From assembly GCF_000017205.1 (NCBI RefSeq), contig NC_009656.1, positions 4,096,001 through 4,160,000 on the forward strand: 64,000 nt of DNA, in the 5' to 3' direction. Under the pieces are notes generated by a model. That model was not told where the DNA came from and ran no database searches. It saw nothing but the letters and a program-made list of their open reading frames with translations. Each line of letters opens with the position of its first letter. Positions within the stretch are counted from its first letter, which is position 1. Below, one piece after another: positions 52,971 through 62,629 of the stretch. Made by a program: the position numbers and the translations under genes. Source of the DNA: Pseudomonas paraeruginosa PA7. GTDB taxonomy: Bacteria; Pseudomonadota; Gammaproteobacteria; Pseudomonadales; Pseudomonadaceae.

Positions 52971-54113
52971 CTAGACCAACTGCGCCCCCAGCGCCCGCAC
53001 CACCCGCTGCAACTCCGCCTGTCCACCGGTGGCGACGCGCAGGCCGGTGATCTCGCGGCGCGGCGGGTAGTGTTTGCGCAGGGCGTCGAAGGCGGCGCGG
53101 CGGGTGGCGCTGTCGCCGGTCAGGCTGCGGCGGAAGGCGGCGTCGTCACTGCGCGGGTCGTACACCGCGCGGCACAGCGTGGCCAGGGCCCAGGCCGGGT
53201 CGCAGCCGGGGTTGAGTTGCAGGCCGGCGAGCCAGGTTTCCGGCAGCACGTCTTGCAGGCTCACGCGTTCGGCGATGCCGCGCCAGGCGCAGTAGGCCTG
53301 GTAGATCTGCGCGGTGCCGCGCAGCTTGCCTTCCAGGCTGTAGCCGGCGATGTGCGGAGTGGCGATCAGGCAGCGCGCGGCCAGTTCGGGGTCGGCCTGC
53401 GGTTCGCCTTCCCAGACGTCCAGCGCCACTTCCAGGTCGGCGCCGCCTTCGAGCAGGCGGCGCAGGGCCTGGTTGTCGACCACCGCGCCACGGCTGGCGT
53501 TGACCAGCCAGGTGCCGGGACGCAGGGCGGCCAGGCGGGGTTCATCCAGCAGGTGGCGGGTCGGGTGTTCGCCGTCGCGGTTCAGCGGGGTGTGCAGGCT
53601 GATCACGTCGGCCTCGGCCAGCAGCCGTTCCAGCGAGACGAATTCGCCGTCCGGCTCGCGCGCCTGGCGCGGCGGATCGCAGACCAGCACCTTCCAGCCC
53701 AGCCCGCGCAGCACCTCCACCAGCCGCCCGCCGACCTGCCCGGCGCCGACCACGCCATAGGTGCGTTCGGCCAGGTCGGCGCCGCGCACCTCGGCCATCG
53801 CCAGCAGGCAACCGAGCACGTAGTCCACCACCCCGCGGGCGTTGCAGCCGGGCGCGCTGGACCAGGCGATGCCGGCCTCGGCGAAGTAGTCGAGGTCGAG
53901 GTGGTCGGTGCCGATGGTGCAGGTGCCAACGAAGCGTACCGGCGAGCCGGCCAGCGCCGCGCGGCTGACCTCGGTGACCGAACGCACCAGCAGCACGTCG
54001 ACCTCGGCCAGCGCCGCGCGGTCGATGGCGCGCCCGGGCAGGCGGCGAATGGAGCCCTGGTCGGCGAAGAAGGCGTCGACCAGGGGAATGTTTTCATCGG
54101 CGAGAATACGCAT
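52971..54113 (-). CDS. pdxB: PdxB, erythronate-4-phosphate dehydrogenase
   Basis: The 380-residue cytoplasmic NAD-dependent dehydrogenase acts in the second step of pyridoxal phosphate synthesis. It has the D-2-hydroxyacid-dehydrogenase fold: [20 protein letters not shown], the NAD motif [20 protein letters not shown], catalytic Arg in [14 protein letters not shown], and His in [15 protein letters not shown], then the PdxB-specific dimer domain. GGAGGT is placed before the ATG at 54113. It is convergent with aceK (20 bases between the stops). Confidence 0.95.
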   Translation of the reverse strand: MRILADENIPLVDAFFADQGSIRRLPGRAIDRAALAEVDVLLVRSVTEVSRAALAGSPVRFVGTCTIGTDHLDLDYFAEAGIAWSSAPGCNARGVVDYVLGCLLAMAEVRGADLAERTYGVVGAGQVGGRLVEVLRGLGWKVLVCDPPRQAREPDGEFVSLERLLAEADVISLHTPLNRDGEHPTRHLLDEPRLAALRPGTWLVNASRGAVVDNQALRRLLEGGADLEVALDVWEGEPQADPELAARCLIATPHIAGYSLEGKLRGTAQIYQAYCAWRGIAERVSLQDVLPETWLAGLQLNPGCDPAWALATLCRAVYDPRSDDAAFRRSLTGDSATRRAAFDALRKHYPPRREITGLRVATGGQAELQRVVRALGAQLV

Positions 54114-54279
54114 GCAGACCTCCGCGAACGAGGCTGCACACTCTAGCAGGGCGGAGGCTCGCGGTGTTGCCGAACGGCTCGCGAGACGGACCTGCCAGCG
54201 CCATGCGCAAGCCTCGACGATCGCGTTTCTCCCAACCACGACCGCGAACGATGGCCCGCCACAAGGAACAGAACCGCGA

Positions 54280-54644
54280 ATCGCTTCCTCGACCAGGCCC
54301 GCGACGGCTTCGTCATGGGCGAAGGCGCCGGCCTCCTGGTCATCGAGGAACTGGTGGGCTGCGGCACCAGCGCCGACGCCTACCACATGACCGCCGGGCC
54401 GGAAGATGGCAGCGGCGCCCGCCGGGCCATGCAGCAGGCGCTGCGTCAGGCCGGCGTGGAAGCGGTCGCGGTGCAGTACCTGAATGCCCCCGCCACGCTC
54501 AACCTGGAAACGCCCGACGCAGACGCCGAGGGCCTCGACCTGGTTCGCGGCCAAGCCCGGCGGTGGCCGATGGAACATGCGCTATCCAATGGCTTCGGCT
54601 GCGGTGGGGTGAATGCCAGCGTATTGTTCCGGCGCCGGGTGTAG
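54280..54644 (+). pseudogene. Beta-ketoacyl-ACP synthase II remnant with internal deletions
   Basis: The frame reads [26 protein letters not shown], then [59 protein letters not shown] and [20 protein letters not shown]. These are blocks of a KAS II (FabF-type) enzyme. Relative to the family it lacks the whole N-terminal half with the active-site Cys, about ten residues after EELV, and about a hundred residues after YLNA, including a catalytic His region. The deletions keep one reading frame, so it still looks like an open frame. It is probably what is left of fabF2 (PA1373 by memory), which follows pdxB in PAO1. Confidence 0.75.
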
Positions 54645-54762
54645 GACGGCCGGCCCCTCCGCCAGCCGCTCGGAACCCGCTGGCGGGGGCATCGAGCACA
54701 AGGAAACTCCCGGTGCCTGCCCTGCCAGCAGCGGGCCTCGAAGCCGCCCCGAAGGGATTCTG

Positions 54763-54791
54763 TTGCCGCAGCGAAACGCTGTGAATACACT
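54763..54791 (+). promoter_or_regulatory. Promoter of the copper efflux operon, apparently leaderless
   Basis: TTGCCG (54763-54768) and TACACT (54786-54791) are 17 bases apart. The start of transcription would fall at about 54798-54799, which is the A of the first ATG, and no ribosome site exists. No CueR-like 19-base spacer or CopR box is obvious. Confidence 0.5.
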
Positions 54792-54798
54792 GCCCGGC

Positions 54799-55143
54799 AT
54801 GATTCGTCGCCTTCGCTTGCTCGTAGTCTTGCTGCTGACCGTCGCGCTTCCCCTCACCGGGATGGCGGGCATCGAGGCGCCGACCGAACCTTGCCCGATG
54901 CAGAGCATGGGGATGGAGCGGATGGCGGGCATGGATCAGGATTGCTGCAAGGACATGAGCAAGACGCCCCAGCACGGCAAGAAGGACTGTAAAAGCGGAC
55001 AGGAATGCAAGAGCGGCAGTCTTTTGCAGGTCAATGTCCTGAAGCCCGCCACCCCCACCGCCATTTCCCACCGCGCTACGCGGCATTCCGACGTCGTGCT
55101 CGGCCAGGCTCCAGCCGACCCCTGGCGACCACCCTGCGCCTGA
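54799..55143 (+). CDS. Small secreted Cys/Met/His-rich protein at the head of a cus operon (CopL-like)
   Basis: The 114-residue protein has a signal peptide (IRRLRLLVVLLLTVALPLTG) and then a region with many soft-metal ligands: PCPMQSMGMERMAGMDQDCC, KDMSKTPQHGKKDCKSGQEC. The composition and position resemble small copper-responsive proteins (CopL and others) that precede copper or silver efflux genes. It probably binds Cu(I) or Ag(I) in the periplasm. The ATG at 54799 coincides with the predicted transcription start, and no ribosome site is seen, so initiation would be leaderless. The next gene begins 89 bases downstream. Confidence 0.7.
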   Translation: MIRRLRLLVVLLLTVALPLTGMAGIEAPTEPCPMQSMGMERMAGMDQDCCKDMSKTPQHGKKDCKSGQECKSGSLLQVNVLKPATPTAISHRATRHSDVVLGQAPADPWRPPCA

Positions 55144-55232
55144 TTCCTCTCTCGACCTGACCCCCGCCCGCGGCCTTGGCGGCTGCCGGGCGGCCCGCGC
55201 CCATGCGCTGGTTTTCCAGAGGAATTCTCGAC

Positions 55233-56477
55233 GTGACCCATGTCCGACTCCTATCGGGCTGGCTGCTGCTCGCGCTGCTGCCCAGCCTGTCCGCGCAGGG
55301 TGCCGCCCTGTCGCTGGACGAAGCCTTGTTGCTGGCTGAACGCAACGCACCATCCCTGCTCGCACAAAGCGAGAAGCTATCTGCCGCGAAAAGCGCCGCC
55401 ATCCCTGCCGGAGAACTTCCCGACCCCAGGCTGAGCCTGGGTGTGCAGAACGTTCCCATCGAGGGCGACGAGCGTTGGTCCACCCGGCGCGACAACATGT
55501 CCATGCAGGTGGTCGGCCTGACGCAGGAGATGACCAATGGCGACAAGCGCAAAGCCCGTATCGAGACAGCGCAGGCCGCCATCGAGCGCGCCGATGCCGA
55601 GGCGGGCGTGGAGCGCCTGAAGGTCCGTAATGCCTTGGCCCAGGCCTGGATCGGGGCCTACACACTGCAACGCAAGCTGGCAATGTTCGACGACTTCTAC
55701 CACGAGAACCGTCTGCTCGAGGCGGCCGTCCGCGCGCGCCTGGCCGGCGGCGGCGCAAGCGCGGTGGACGGGGTAGCCCCGCGCCAGGAGGCCGCCCTGC
55801 TGGATGAGCAGAAGGACGACCTGCTGCGCCAGGCTGCCCAGGCCCGTGCAGCGCTCAGGCGCTGGATCGGACAGGACGTGCCCCGGACCCTGAGCGGCGG
55901 CTTCCCGCACTGGTCCATCGATGCTGCGCGTTCGCTGCAGGCGCTGCACAGGCACCCGGAACTCGCCGCCTACGGACCGATGACCCGCGAGGCGGAAGCG
56001 CTGGTGCGCGAGGCCGTGGCGGAGAAGAAGCCGGACTGGAGCTGGGAAGTGGACTACCAGCGTCGCGGCCGCGACTTCGGCGACATGATGACGCTGCAGC
56101 TGAGCTTCGACCTGCCCCTGTTCAGCGGCACTCGCCAGGATCCGAAGATCGCCGCGCGACGTGCCCAGGTGCGCCAGCTGGCAGCCGAGCGCGAGGCCCT
56201 GGCGCGCGAGCACGAGCAGCAACTGGCGGACGACCTGGCCGAACATCGCCGCCTGCAACGTGCCTTGGAGCGCAGCCAGGGCACCCTGGTGCCGCTGGCC
56301 GAGGAAAAGGTACGCCTGGCCACCGCGGGCTACCGCGCCGGCAAGCTCCAGCTCGACGAGGTGATCGGCGCCCGCCAGCAACTGGTGGCGGCAAGGCTCA
56401 GGCAGATTGACCTGCAAGGCGCCCTGGCACAGGTCGCGGCGCGCCTCCACTTCACTTACGAGGAGGGCCGCGCATGA
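55233..56477 (+). CDS. CusC/CzcC-type outer-membrane efflux channel
   Basis: The 414-residue TolC-family protein has a signal peptide, then the OEP repeats (LSLDEALLLAERNAPSLLAQ; LKVRNALAQAWIGAYTLQRK; DLPLFSGTRQDPKIAARRAQ). It should form the trimeric outer-membrane tunnel of an RND efflux pump. I prefer the GTG at 55233, because GAGGAA lies 8 bases upstream; an ATG at 55203 would add ten residues before the signal sequence. The stop overlaps the start of the adaptor gene (ATGA). Confidence 0.88.
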   Translation: MTHVRLLSGWLLLALLPSLSAQGAALSLDEALLLAERNAPSLLAQSEKLSAAKSAAIPAGELPDPRLSLGVQNVPIEGDERWSTRRDNMSMQVVGLTQEMTNGDKRKARIETAQAAIERADAEAGVERLKVRNALAQAWIGAYTLQRKLAMFDDFYHENRLLEAAVRARLAGGGASAVDGVAPRQEAALLDEQKDDLLRQAAQARAALRRWIGQDVPRTLSGGFPHWSIDAARSLQALHRHPELAAYGPMTREAEALVREAVAEKKPDWSWEVDYQRRGRDFGDMMTLQLSFDLPLFSGTRQDPKIAARRAQVRQLAAEREALAREHEQQLADDLAEHRRLQRALERSQGTLVPLAEEKVRLATAGYRAGKLQLDEVIGARQQLVAARLRQIDLQGALAQVAARLHFTYEEGRA

Positions 56478-57949
56478 GCCGTTTCCCCTGGAAAGCTTCG
56501 ATCCTGTCAGGTCTCGTCCTGGTCGTAGGCGCCAGCGCCGGCTATTGGCTGGCGCGACCCACCCAGGCGCCGGCAGCGGCACCGCCGCCGGGTACCGAAC
56601 GCAAGCCGCTGTACTGGTACGACCCGATGGTCCCGCAGCAGCACTTCGATGCACCGGGCAAATCGCCCTTCATGGACATGCAGTTGGTGCCCAGATACGC
56701 CGACGATGCCAGTGCCGCCGACAGCGAGCCCGCAGTACGTATCGAGCCGGGCATTCAGCAGAATCTCGGCGTACGCCTGGCCGTCGTCACCCGCGACAAA
56801 CTCGATCGCGCACTGCGGATCAGCGGCGTCCTGGCTTTCAACGATCGCGACGTGGCCGTGCTGCAAGCCCGTGCCGGCGGTTTCGTCGAGCGCACCTACG
56901 CCCGCGCGCCGGGCGATGTGGTGACCGCCGGAGCCCCGATAGCGGACGTGCTGGTACCCGAGTGGACGGCAGCGCAGGAGGAATTCGTCGCCTTGCGCCG
57001 TATGGGCGAGCCGGCACTGCTGGCAGCCGCCCGCCAACGACTGCTGCTGGCGGGCATGCCCGCTGAACTCGTGCGACAGATCGAGCGCAGCGGCGAGGTC
57101 CAGCCCTTGGCCACCCTGAGAGTGCCGATCGGTGGAGTGATCCGGGAGCTCGATGTACGCCCGGGCATGACCCTGGCGGCGGGCGCGTCCCTGGCCAGGA
57201 TCAACGGCCTGGGGCACGTCTGGCTGGAAGCCGCCGTGCCGGAGGCGCAGGCCGCCGGCCTGCGTGTCGGCCAGGCGGTCACGGCGCGCCTGATGGCTTT
57301 TCCTGAGCGCCCGGTGGCCGGGACCCTGGCCAGTATCCTGCCGGAGAACGACCGGCAGAGTCGCACCCTGCGACTGCGCATCGAACTGCCCAATGCCGAT
57401 GGCCAGTTGCGCCCGGGCATGACGACAGAGGTCAGCCTCGATCTTGCCGGTCAGGACGCCGTGCTACAGATTCCCAGCGAAGCGGTCATCCGTACCGGGA
57501 AGCGCAACCTGGTGATGCTGGCGGAAGGCAAGGGGCGGTTTCGTCCGGTCGAGGTTCGACTCGGCCAGGAGAACGGCAGCCATGTGGCCGTTCTGCAGGG
57601 CTTGCAGGAAGGCCAGCGGGTGGTCGCTTCCGGGCAGTTCCTGATCGATTCGGATGCCAGCCTCAAGGGCATCGAGGCCCGCACGGCCGACGAACCCGTC
57701 GCGCCGATGCGGATGCCGCCCGTTCACGAGGCGGACGGCCGCATCGTGGAGATCTCCGCGCAAGGCTTGACCATCGACCACGGCCCGTTCCACACCCTGG
57801 GCATGTCCGGCATGACCATGACCTTCCCTCTCGCTCGCCCCGGTCTGGCGGCAGGCCTGAAGCCCGGCGACCGCGTTCGCTTCGGCGTCAGCCAGGGCGA
57901 TGCCGGACTGGTCATCGAACAGATCGGCAAGCAGGAGCCGCAGCCATGA
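56474..57949 (+). CDS. CusB-type membrane-fusion adaptor with HMBD and C-terminal CusF-like domain
   Basis: The 491-residue adaptor has a membrane anchor at the N-terminus, then the heavy-metal-binding domain ([28 protein letters not shown]), the barrel-sandwich/beta-barrel parts of an HlyD protein, and an extra C-terminal domain like CusF from about residue 415 ([20 protein letters not shown]). In that domain H436, M447 and M449 fit the CusF metal ligands, but the Trp of CusF is replaced by M444. It carries Cu(I)/Ag(I) between chaperone and pump. It overlaps its neighbours by four bases on both sides. Confidence 0.9.
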   Translation: MSRFPWKASILSGLVLVVGASAGYWLARPTQAPAAAPPPGTERKPLYWYDPMVPQQHFDAPGKSPFMDMQLVPRYADDASAADSEPAVRIEPGIQQNLGVRLAVVTRDKLDRALRISGVLAFNDRDVAVLQARAGGFVERTYARAPGDVVTAGAPIADVLVPEWTAAQEEFVALRRMGEPALLAAARQRLLLAGMPAELVRQIERSGEVQPLATLRVPIGGVIRELDVRPGMTLAAGASLARINGLGHVWLEAAVPEAQAAGLRVGQAVTARLMAFPERPVAGTLASILPENDRQSRTLRLRIELPNADGQLRPGMTTEVSLDLAGQDAVLQIPSEAVIRTGKRNLVMLAEGKGRFRPVEVRLGQENGSHVAVLQGLQEGQRVVASGQFLIDSDASLKGIEARTADEPVAPMRMPPVHEADGRIVEISAQGLTIDHGPFHTLGMSGMTMTFPLARPGLAAGLKPGDRVRFGVSQGDAGLVIEQIGKQEPQP

Positions 57950-60900
57950 TCGCCAAGCTCATCCGCTGGTCGGTGGCCAACCGTTTCCTGATACTGCTGG
58001 CCACGCTGTTCATCGTTGCCTGGGGGGTGTGGTCGCTGCGCAGCACGCCGGTCGATGCGCTGCCGGATATCTCCGACGTGCAGGTGATCATCCGTACCAG
58101 CTACCCAGGGCAGGCGCCGCAGATCGTCGAGAACCAGGTCACCTATCCGCTGGCCACCACCATGCTGTCGGTGCCGGGTGCGAAGACCGTCCGCGGCTTT
58201 TCCTCGTTCGGCGACAGCTTCGTCTACGTGCTGTTCGAGGACGGAACCGACCTCTACTGGGCTCGCTCCCGAGTGCTGGAGTACCTGAACCAGGTGCAAT
58301 CGCGTCTGCCGTCGACGGCGAAGGCCGCCCTGGGGCCGGACGCCACCGGGGTCGGCTGGATCTACCAGTACGCCTTGCTGGATCGCAGCGGCCGGCATGA
58401 TCTGGCACAGCTCCGCGCGCTGCAGGACTGGTTCCTCAAGTACGAGCTGAAGACCGTGCCGGACGTGGCCGAAGTCGCCACCGTCGGCGGCATGGTCAAA
58501 CAGTACCAGGTAGTGCTCGACCCGGTGCGCCTCGCCAGCCTGGGTATCACCCAGGGCCAGGTGATCGAGGCTATCGGCAAGGCCAACCGGGAAGCCGGTG
58601 GCGGCGTACTCGAACTCGGCGAGGCGGAGTTCATGGTGCGTGCCTCGGGTTACCTGGAGACGTTGGCGGACTTCCGCGCGATTCCCTTGCGCCTGGCGGC
58701 CAACGGCAGCCCGGTGACTCTCGGCGACGTCGCCAGCATCCAGCTCGGCCCGGAGGTACGCCGGGGCATCGGTGAGCTGGACGGTGAAGGCGAGGCGGTG
58801 GGCGGGGTGATAGTGCTGCGCAGTGGCAAGAACGCTCGCCAAGCCATTGCCCATGTGAAAGCGAAGCTGGAGACGCTGAAGAAGAGCCTGCCCGAGGGAG
58901 TGGAGATCGTCACCACCTACGACCGCAGCCAACTGATCGATCGTGCGGTGAGCAACCTCAGCCACAAGCTGATCGAGGAGTTCATCGTCGTCGCGCTGGT
59001 CTGTGCCGCGTTCCTCTGGCACCTGCGCTCCTCGCTGGTGGCCATCGTCTCGCTGCCGGTGGGGGTGCTCATCGCGCTGATCGTGATGCGCCACCAGGGG
59101 ATCAACGCCAACATCATGTCCCTGGGCGGCATCGCCATCGCCATCGGCGCGATGGTCGATGCTGCGGTGGTGATGATCGAGAACGCGCACAAGCGAGTCG
59201 AGGCCTGGCAGGAGAAGCACCCTGGCATGCCACTGGTTGGCGAACAGCGCTGGAAAGTGATGACCGAGGCCGCGACGGAGGTCGGCCCGGCACTGTTCTT
59301 CAGCCTGCTGATCATCACCCTGTCGTTCATTCCGGTATTTACCCTGCAGGCGCAGGAGGGACGCCTGTTCGGCCCGCTGGCATTCACCAAGACCTATGCG
59401 ATGGCCGGCGCCGCCGCGCTCTCCGTGACCCTGGTGCCGGTACTGATGGGGTACTGGATCCGCGGACGCTTGCCCTCGGAGCAGCGCAACCCGCTCAATC
59501 GCTGGCTGATCCGGCTCTACCAGCCGGCGCTGGATGCCGTGCTGCGTCGCCCACGCACGACCCTGGCGACAGCGGCGCTGGTCTTCCTCTCCGGACTGTG
59601 GCCCCTCGCCCACCTGGGCGGGGAATTCCTGCCGCCGCTGGACGAGGGCGACCTGCTGTACATGCCCTCGGCCCTGCCGGGGCTCTCGGCGCAAAAGGCT
59701 TCGGAGCTGCTGCAGAGCACCGACCGCCTGATCAGGAGCGTGCCGGAAGTGGCTTCGGTGTTCGGCAAGGCCGGCCGCGCCGAGTCGGCCACCGACCCGG
59801 CGCCATTGGAGATGTTCGAGACGACCATTCGCTTCAAGCCAGAGGAGCAATGGCGACCTGGCATGACCAGTGAAAAGCTGGTGGAGGAACTGGACCGCGT
59901 GGTGAAGGTACCGGGCCTGACCAATATATGGATTCCGCCGATACGCAATCGCATCGACATGCTCGCCACCGGCGTCAAGAGCCCCATCGGGATCAAGGTC
60001 GCCGGTACCGACCTGGCCGAGATCGACCAGGCCACCCAGGCCGTGGAGCGGGTAGCCAGGGGCATCGCGGGGGTGAGTTCGGCCCTGGCCGAACGCCTCG
60101 TCGGCGGCCGCTACATCGATGTCGACATCGACCGCCAGGCAGCCGCCCGCTATGGCATGAACATCGCCGATGTGCAGACCATCGTCAGCAGTGCCATCGG
60201 CGGCGAGAACGTTGGCGAAACAGTGGAAGGGCTCGCCCGCTACCCCATCAATGTGCGTTATCCACGCGAGTGGCGCGACTCGGTCGAGGCTCTGCGACAA
60301 TTGCCGATCTACACCGCCCAGGGTGGGCAGATCACCCTGGGCAGCGTGGCCCGGGTGCGCATCAGCGAAGGTCCGCCGATGCTCAAGAGCGAGAACGCCC
60401 GGCTTTCCGGCTGGGTCTACGTGGACGTGCGCGGTCGCGACCTGGCTTCGGTGGTGGCGGAACTGCGCCAGGCAGTGGATCGCGAGGTGCGGCTGGCACC
60501 GGGCATGAGCCTGAGCTACTCCGGGCAGTTCGAATACCTGGAGCGCGCCAACGCCCGCCTCGGACTGGTGGTGCCGGCGACCCTGGCGATCATCTTCGTC
60601 CTGCTCTACCTCACTTTCGGTCGTTTCGACGAGGCCCTGCTGATCATGGCCACTTTGCCCTTGGCCCTCACCGGCGGGGTGTGGCTGCTGTACCTGATGG
60701 GCTTCAACCTGTCGGTGGCGACCGGAGTCGGTTTCATCGCCCTGGCCGGGGTCGCGGCGGAGTTCGGCGTAATCATGCTGGTCTACCTGAAGAACGCCTG
60801 GTCCGTACGCCCGGACGGCGGCGGTCCTGGCGAATTGCTGGCGGCCATACGCGAGGGCGCGGTCCAGCGCGTACGCCCCAAGGCCATGACCGTCGCCGTG

Positions 60901-61098
60901 ATCGTCGCCGGCCTGTTGCCGATCCTCTGGAGCGGCGGCACCGGTAGCGAGGTGATGAGCCGCATCGCCGCCCCCATGGTCGGCGGCATGCTCACCGCCC
61001 CGCTGCTTTCGCTATTCGTCATCCCCGCCGCCTACTGGCTGATGCGTCGTCGTCAGCCCGGCGAGATAGCCCAACCCCACCCAGGAGAAATTGCATGA
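57946..61098 (+). CDS. CusA-type heavy-metal RND efflux pump
   Basis: The 1050-residue inner-membrane pump has the RND layout of 12 helices and two large periplasmic loops (after helix 1: [20 protein letters not shown]; after helix 7: [20 protein letters not shown]). The charged helix 4 motif [20 protein letters not shown] matches CusA-like pumps for monovalent Cu and Ag rather than CzcA pumps for Zn/Co/Cd. Proton-driven efflux from periplasm or cytoplasm goes out through the CusC-like channel. Start overlaps the adaptor stop (ATGA), stop overlaps the cusF start (ATGA), so translation of the operon is coupled throughout. Confidence 0.92.
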   Translation: MIAKLIRWSVANRFLILLATLFIVAWGVWSLRSTPVDALPDISDVQVIIRTSYPGQAPQIVENQVTYPLATTMLSVPGAKTVRGFSSFGDSFVYVLFEDGTDLYWARSRVLEYLNQVQSRLPSTAKAALGPDATGVGWIYQYALLDRSGRHDLAQLRALQDWFLKYELKTVPDVAEVATVGGMVKQYQVVLDPVRLASLGITQGQVIEAIGKANREAGGGVLELGEAEFMVRASGYLETLADFRAIPLRLAANGSPVTLGDVASIQLGPEVRRGIGELDGEGEAVGGVIVLRSGKNARQAIAHVKAKLETLKKSLPEGVEIVTTYDRSQLIDRAVSNLSHKLIEEFIVVALVCAAFLWHLRSSLVAIVSLPVGVLIALIVMRHQGINANIMSLGGIAIAIGAMVDAAVVMIENAHKRVEAWQEKHPGMPLVGEQRWKVMTEAATEVGPALFFSLLIITLSFIPVFTLQAQEGRLFGPLAFTKTYAMAGAAALSVTLVPVLMGYWIRGRLPSEQRNPLNRWLIRLYQPALDAVLRRPRTTLATAALVFLSGLWPLAHLGGEFLPPLDEGDLLYMPSALPGLSAQKASELLQSTDRLIRSVPEVASVFGKAGRAESATDPAPLEMFETTIRFKPEEQWRPGMTSEKLVEELDRVVKVPGLTNIWIPPIRNRIDMLATGVKSPIGIKVAGTDLAEIDQATQAVERVARGIAGVSSALAERLVGGRYIDVDIDRQAAARYGMNIADVQTIVSSAIGGENVGETVEGLARYPINVRYPREWRDSVEALRQLPIYTAQGGQITLGSVARVRISEGPPMLKSENARLSGWVYVDVRGRDLASVVAELRQAVDREVRLAPGMSLSYSGQFEYLERANARLGLVVPATLAIIFVLLYLTFGRFDEALLIMATLPLALTGGVWLLYLMGFNLSVATGVGFIALAGVAAEFGVIMLVYLKNAWSVRPDGGGPGELLAAIREGAVQRVRPKAMTVAVIVAGLLPILWSGGTGSEVMSRIAAPMVGGMLTAPLLSLFVIPAAYWLMRRRQPGEIAQPHPGEIA

Positions 61099-61421
61099 AC
61101 GCTTCCTTCATCGCCCTTGGCGCCCTGCTGTTCGCCCTGTCCTTCCCCGCGTTCTCCGAAAGCATGCCCGACAGGCGGATGGACGGCGCGAAAAGCTACC
61201 AGACCGCCCGTGCCGAGGGCACCATCGAGGCGATCGACCCGGAGCGCCACACGGTCACTCTCGCCCATGGTCCCGTCGTCGCGTTGCAATGGCCGCCAAT
61301 GACCATGGGGTTCAAGACCTCCGACGAGCAACTCGAGGGTCTGCGGGTCGGGGATAGGGTGGAGTTCGAGTTCCGCAGTGAAGGAGGCTCGTCGCGGATC
61401 CTGAGTATCCGCAAGAAGTAA
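61095..61421 (+). CDS. CusF-type periplasmic Cu(I)/Ag(I) chaperone
   Basis: The 108-residue protein has a signal peptide (cleavage near SFPAFSES) and a CusF domain. The ligands H58, W66, M69 and M71 keep exactly the +8, +11, +13 spacing of E. coli CusF ([17 protein letters not shown]), in which Trp caps the metal by a cation-pi contact. It brings metal to the adaptor. The ATG overlaps the pump stop. As the last gene of the operon, it is followed by a 206-base gap. Confidence 0.93.
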   Translation: MNASFIALGALLFALSFPAFSESMPDRRMDGAKSYQTARAEGTIEAIDPERHTVTLAHGPVVALQWPPMTMGFKTSDEQLEGLRVGDRVEFEFRSEGGSSRILSIRKK

Positions 61422-61560
61422 CTCCCGAGCGCGCGTACGTCCCGTCGGCCGGTTCGGTCGACGGGGCCCTCCCCCGATAGCTGACTGCCGGCCGGGAGGA
61501 AGTTGCCCAAGATAGCCATCGTCGAACCGCAGGCGCGTGAGCGGCTGATACCCAACAATC

Positions 61561-61577
61561 GCGAAACCCGGTTTCGC
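61561..61577. promoter_or_regulatory. Palindrome before the PhzF-like gene
   Basis: GCGAAACC-C-GGTTTCGC is a perfect inverted repeat with 8-base arms, 51 bases before the ATG of the PhzF-like gene. It could be an operator for that gene or a short terminator hairpin after the cus operon; it has no T-run. Confidence 0.4.
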
Positions 61578-61627
61578 ACGGCAGCCACCTGCCCTATCCT
61601 CCCCCCGCCACAACGCCAGGAGGCTAC

Positions 61628-62464
61628 ATGCCGGTTTCGTTACCCTTCGAGCAAGTCGATGTCTTCTCCGAACAGCCCTTCAAAGGCAACGCCGTTGCCG
61701 TGGTGATCGGTGCCGACCACTTGAGCAGCCAGCAGATGCTCGAGTTCGCGGCCTGGACCCAGTTGAGCGAGACGACCTTCCTGCTGCGGCCGACCGTTGC
61801 CGAAGCCGACTATCGCGTGAGGATCTTCACCCCGCTGCGGGAGCTGCCCTTTGCCGGGCATCCGACGCTGGGAAGCTGCCAGGTCTGGCTGAACCAGGGG
61901 GGCGGCAATGCTGCTGACGAGATCGTCCAGGAATGCCTGGCGGGCCTGATCCGCATCCGCCGCAAGGGCGCCTTGCTGTCGTTCGCGGCGCCTCCCCTGC
62001 TCCGTGGCGGAGCGGTCGAAGACGAAGTTTTGCGACGGATCGAGAGCGGGCTAGGCCTGTCCCCGGGGCAGGTACTCGGCAGCCAATGGGTGGACAACGG
62101 ACCCGGCTGGGTCGCCGTTCGGCTGGCCACGCGTGACGAGATCCTGGCCATTCGCCCGGACTACGCAAAGCTCGACGGGCTCAACGTGGGGGTGGTCGCG
62201 CCCTGGCAAGGTCCCCAGGCGGAGGCTGATGTGGAAGTGCGCGCCTTCATGGGCGAGGAACTCAATGAAGACCCCGTTACCGGCAGCCTCAACGCGAGCC
62301 TGGCGCAATGGCTGATCGGCACGGGGGTCATGCCCGGGCGCTACACGGCGAGCCAGGGCACGGCCTTGGGTCGCCGGGGGCGGATAAGCGTCGAGCAGAT
62401 CGGCGGCGATATCTGGATCGGCGGTGAGGTACAGCCGGGCATGTCGGGGCAGGTCGTGTTCTGA
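61628..62464 (+). CDS. PhzF-family isomerase/epimerase-like protein
   Basis: The 278-residue protein has the PhzF double hot-dog-like fold (FEQVDVFSEQPFKGNAVAVV; RIFTPLRELPFAGHPTLGSC; GEELNEDPVTGSLNASLAQW). The catalytic Glu of PhzF corresponds to E48 in QLSETTFL. It is not phzF itself, since no phenazine genes are near; the substrate is unknown. AGGAGG precedes the ATG. It is convergent with the TonB-dependent receptor. Confidence 0.88.
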   Translation: MPVSLPFEQVDVFSEQPFKGNAVAVVIGADHLSSQQMLEFAAWTQLSETTFLLRPTVAEADYRVRIFTPLRELPFAGHPTLGSCQVWLNQGGGNAADEIVQECLAGLIRIRRKGALLSFAAPPLLRGGAVEDEVLRRIESGLGLSPGQVLGSQWVDNGPGWVAVRLATRDEILAIRPDYAKLDGLNVGVVAPWQGPQAEADVEVRAFMGEELNEDPVTGSLNASLAQWLIGTGVMPGRYTASQGTALGRRGRISVEQIGGDIWIGGEVQPGMSGQVVF

Positions 62465-62591
62465 GCGGGACGGCGTAACCTGCCCCTCCCCATTACCTGG
62501 CCGGCATGGAGCGGCGTCCGGCATTGGGCAGAAATGCCTGCCCACGCGGATGACAACGAGGGCGCCTTCTCTCTGGAAGCATCCTCCCTGC

Positions 62592-62616
62592 CCACCGGGC
62601 CGCCCAGGCCCGGTGG
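62592..62616. terminator. Hairpin between convergent genes
   Basis: CCACCGGGC (62592-62600) and GCCCGGTGG (62608-62616) form a perfect 9-base stem with a 7-base loop, 14 bases from the receptor's stop and 128 bases from the PhzF-like stop. It is likely a two-way terminator, although neither strand has a good T-run. Confidence 0.5.
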
Positions 62617-62629
62617 CTCCGCCCTCCCC

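Noticed and set aside
57724-60300. 858-codon open frame opposite the RND pump gene
   Set aside because: Shadow of the pump gene; no recognisable protein features.
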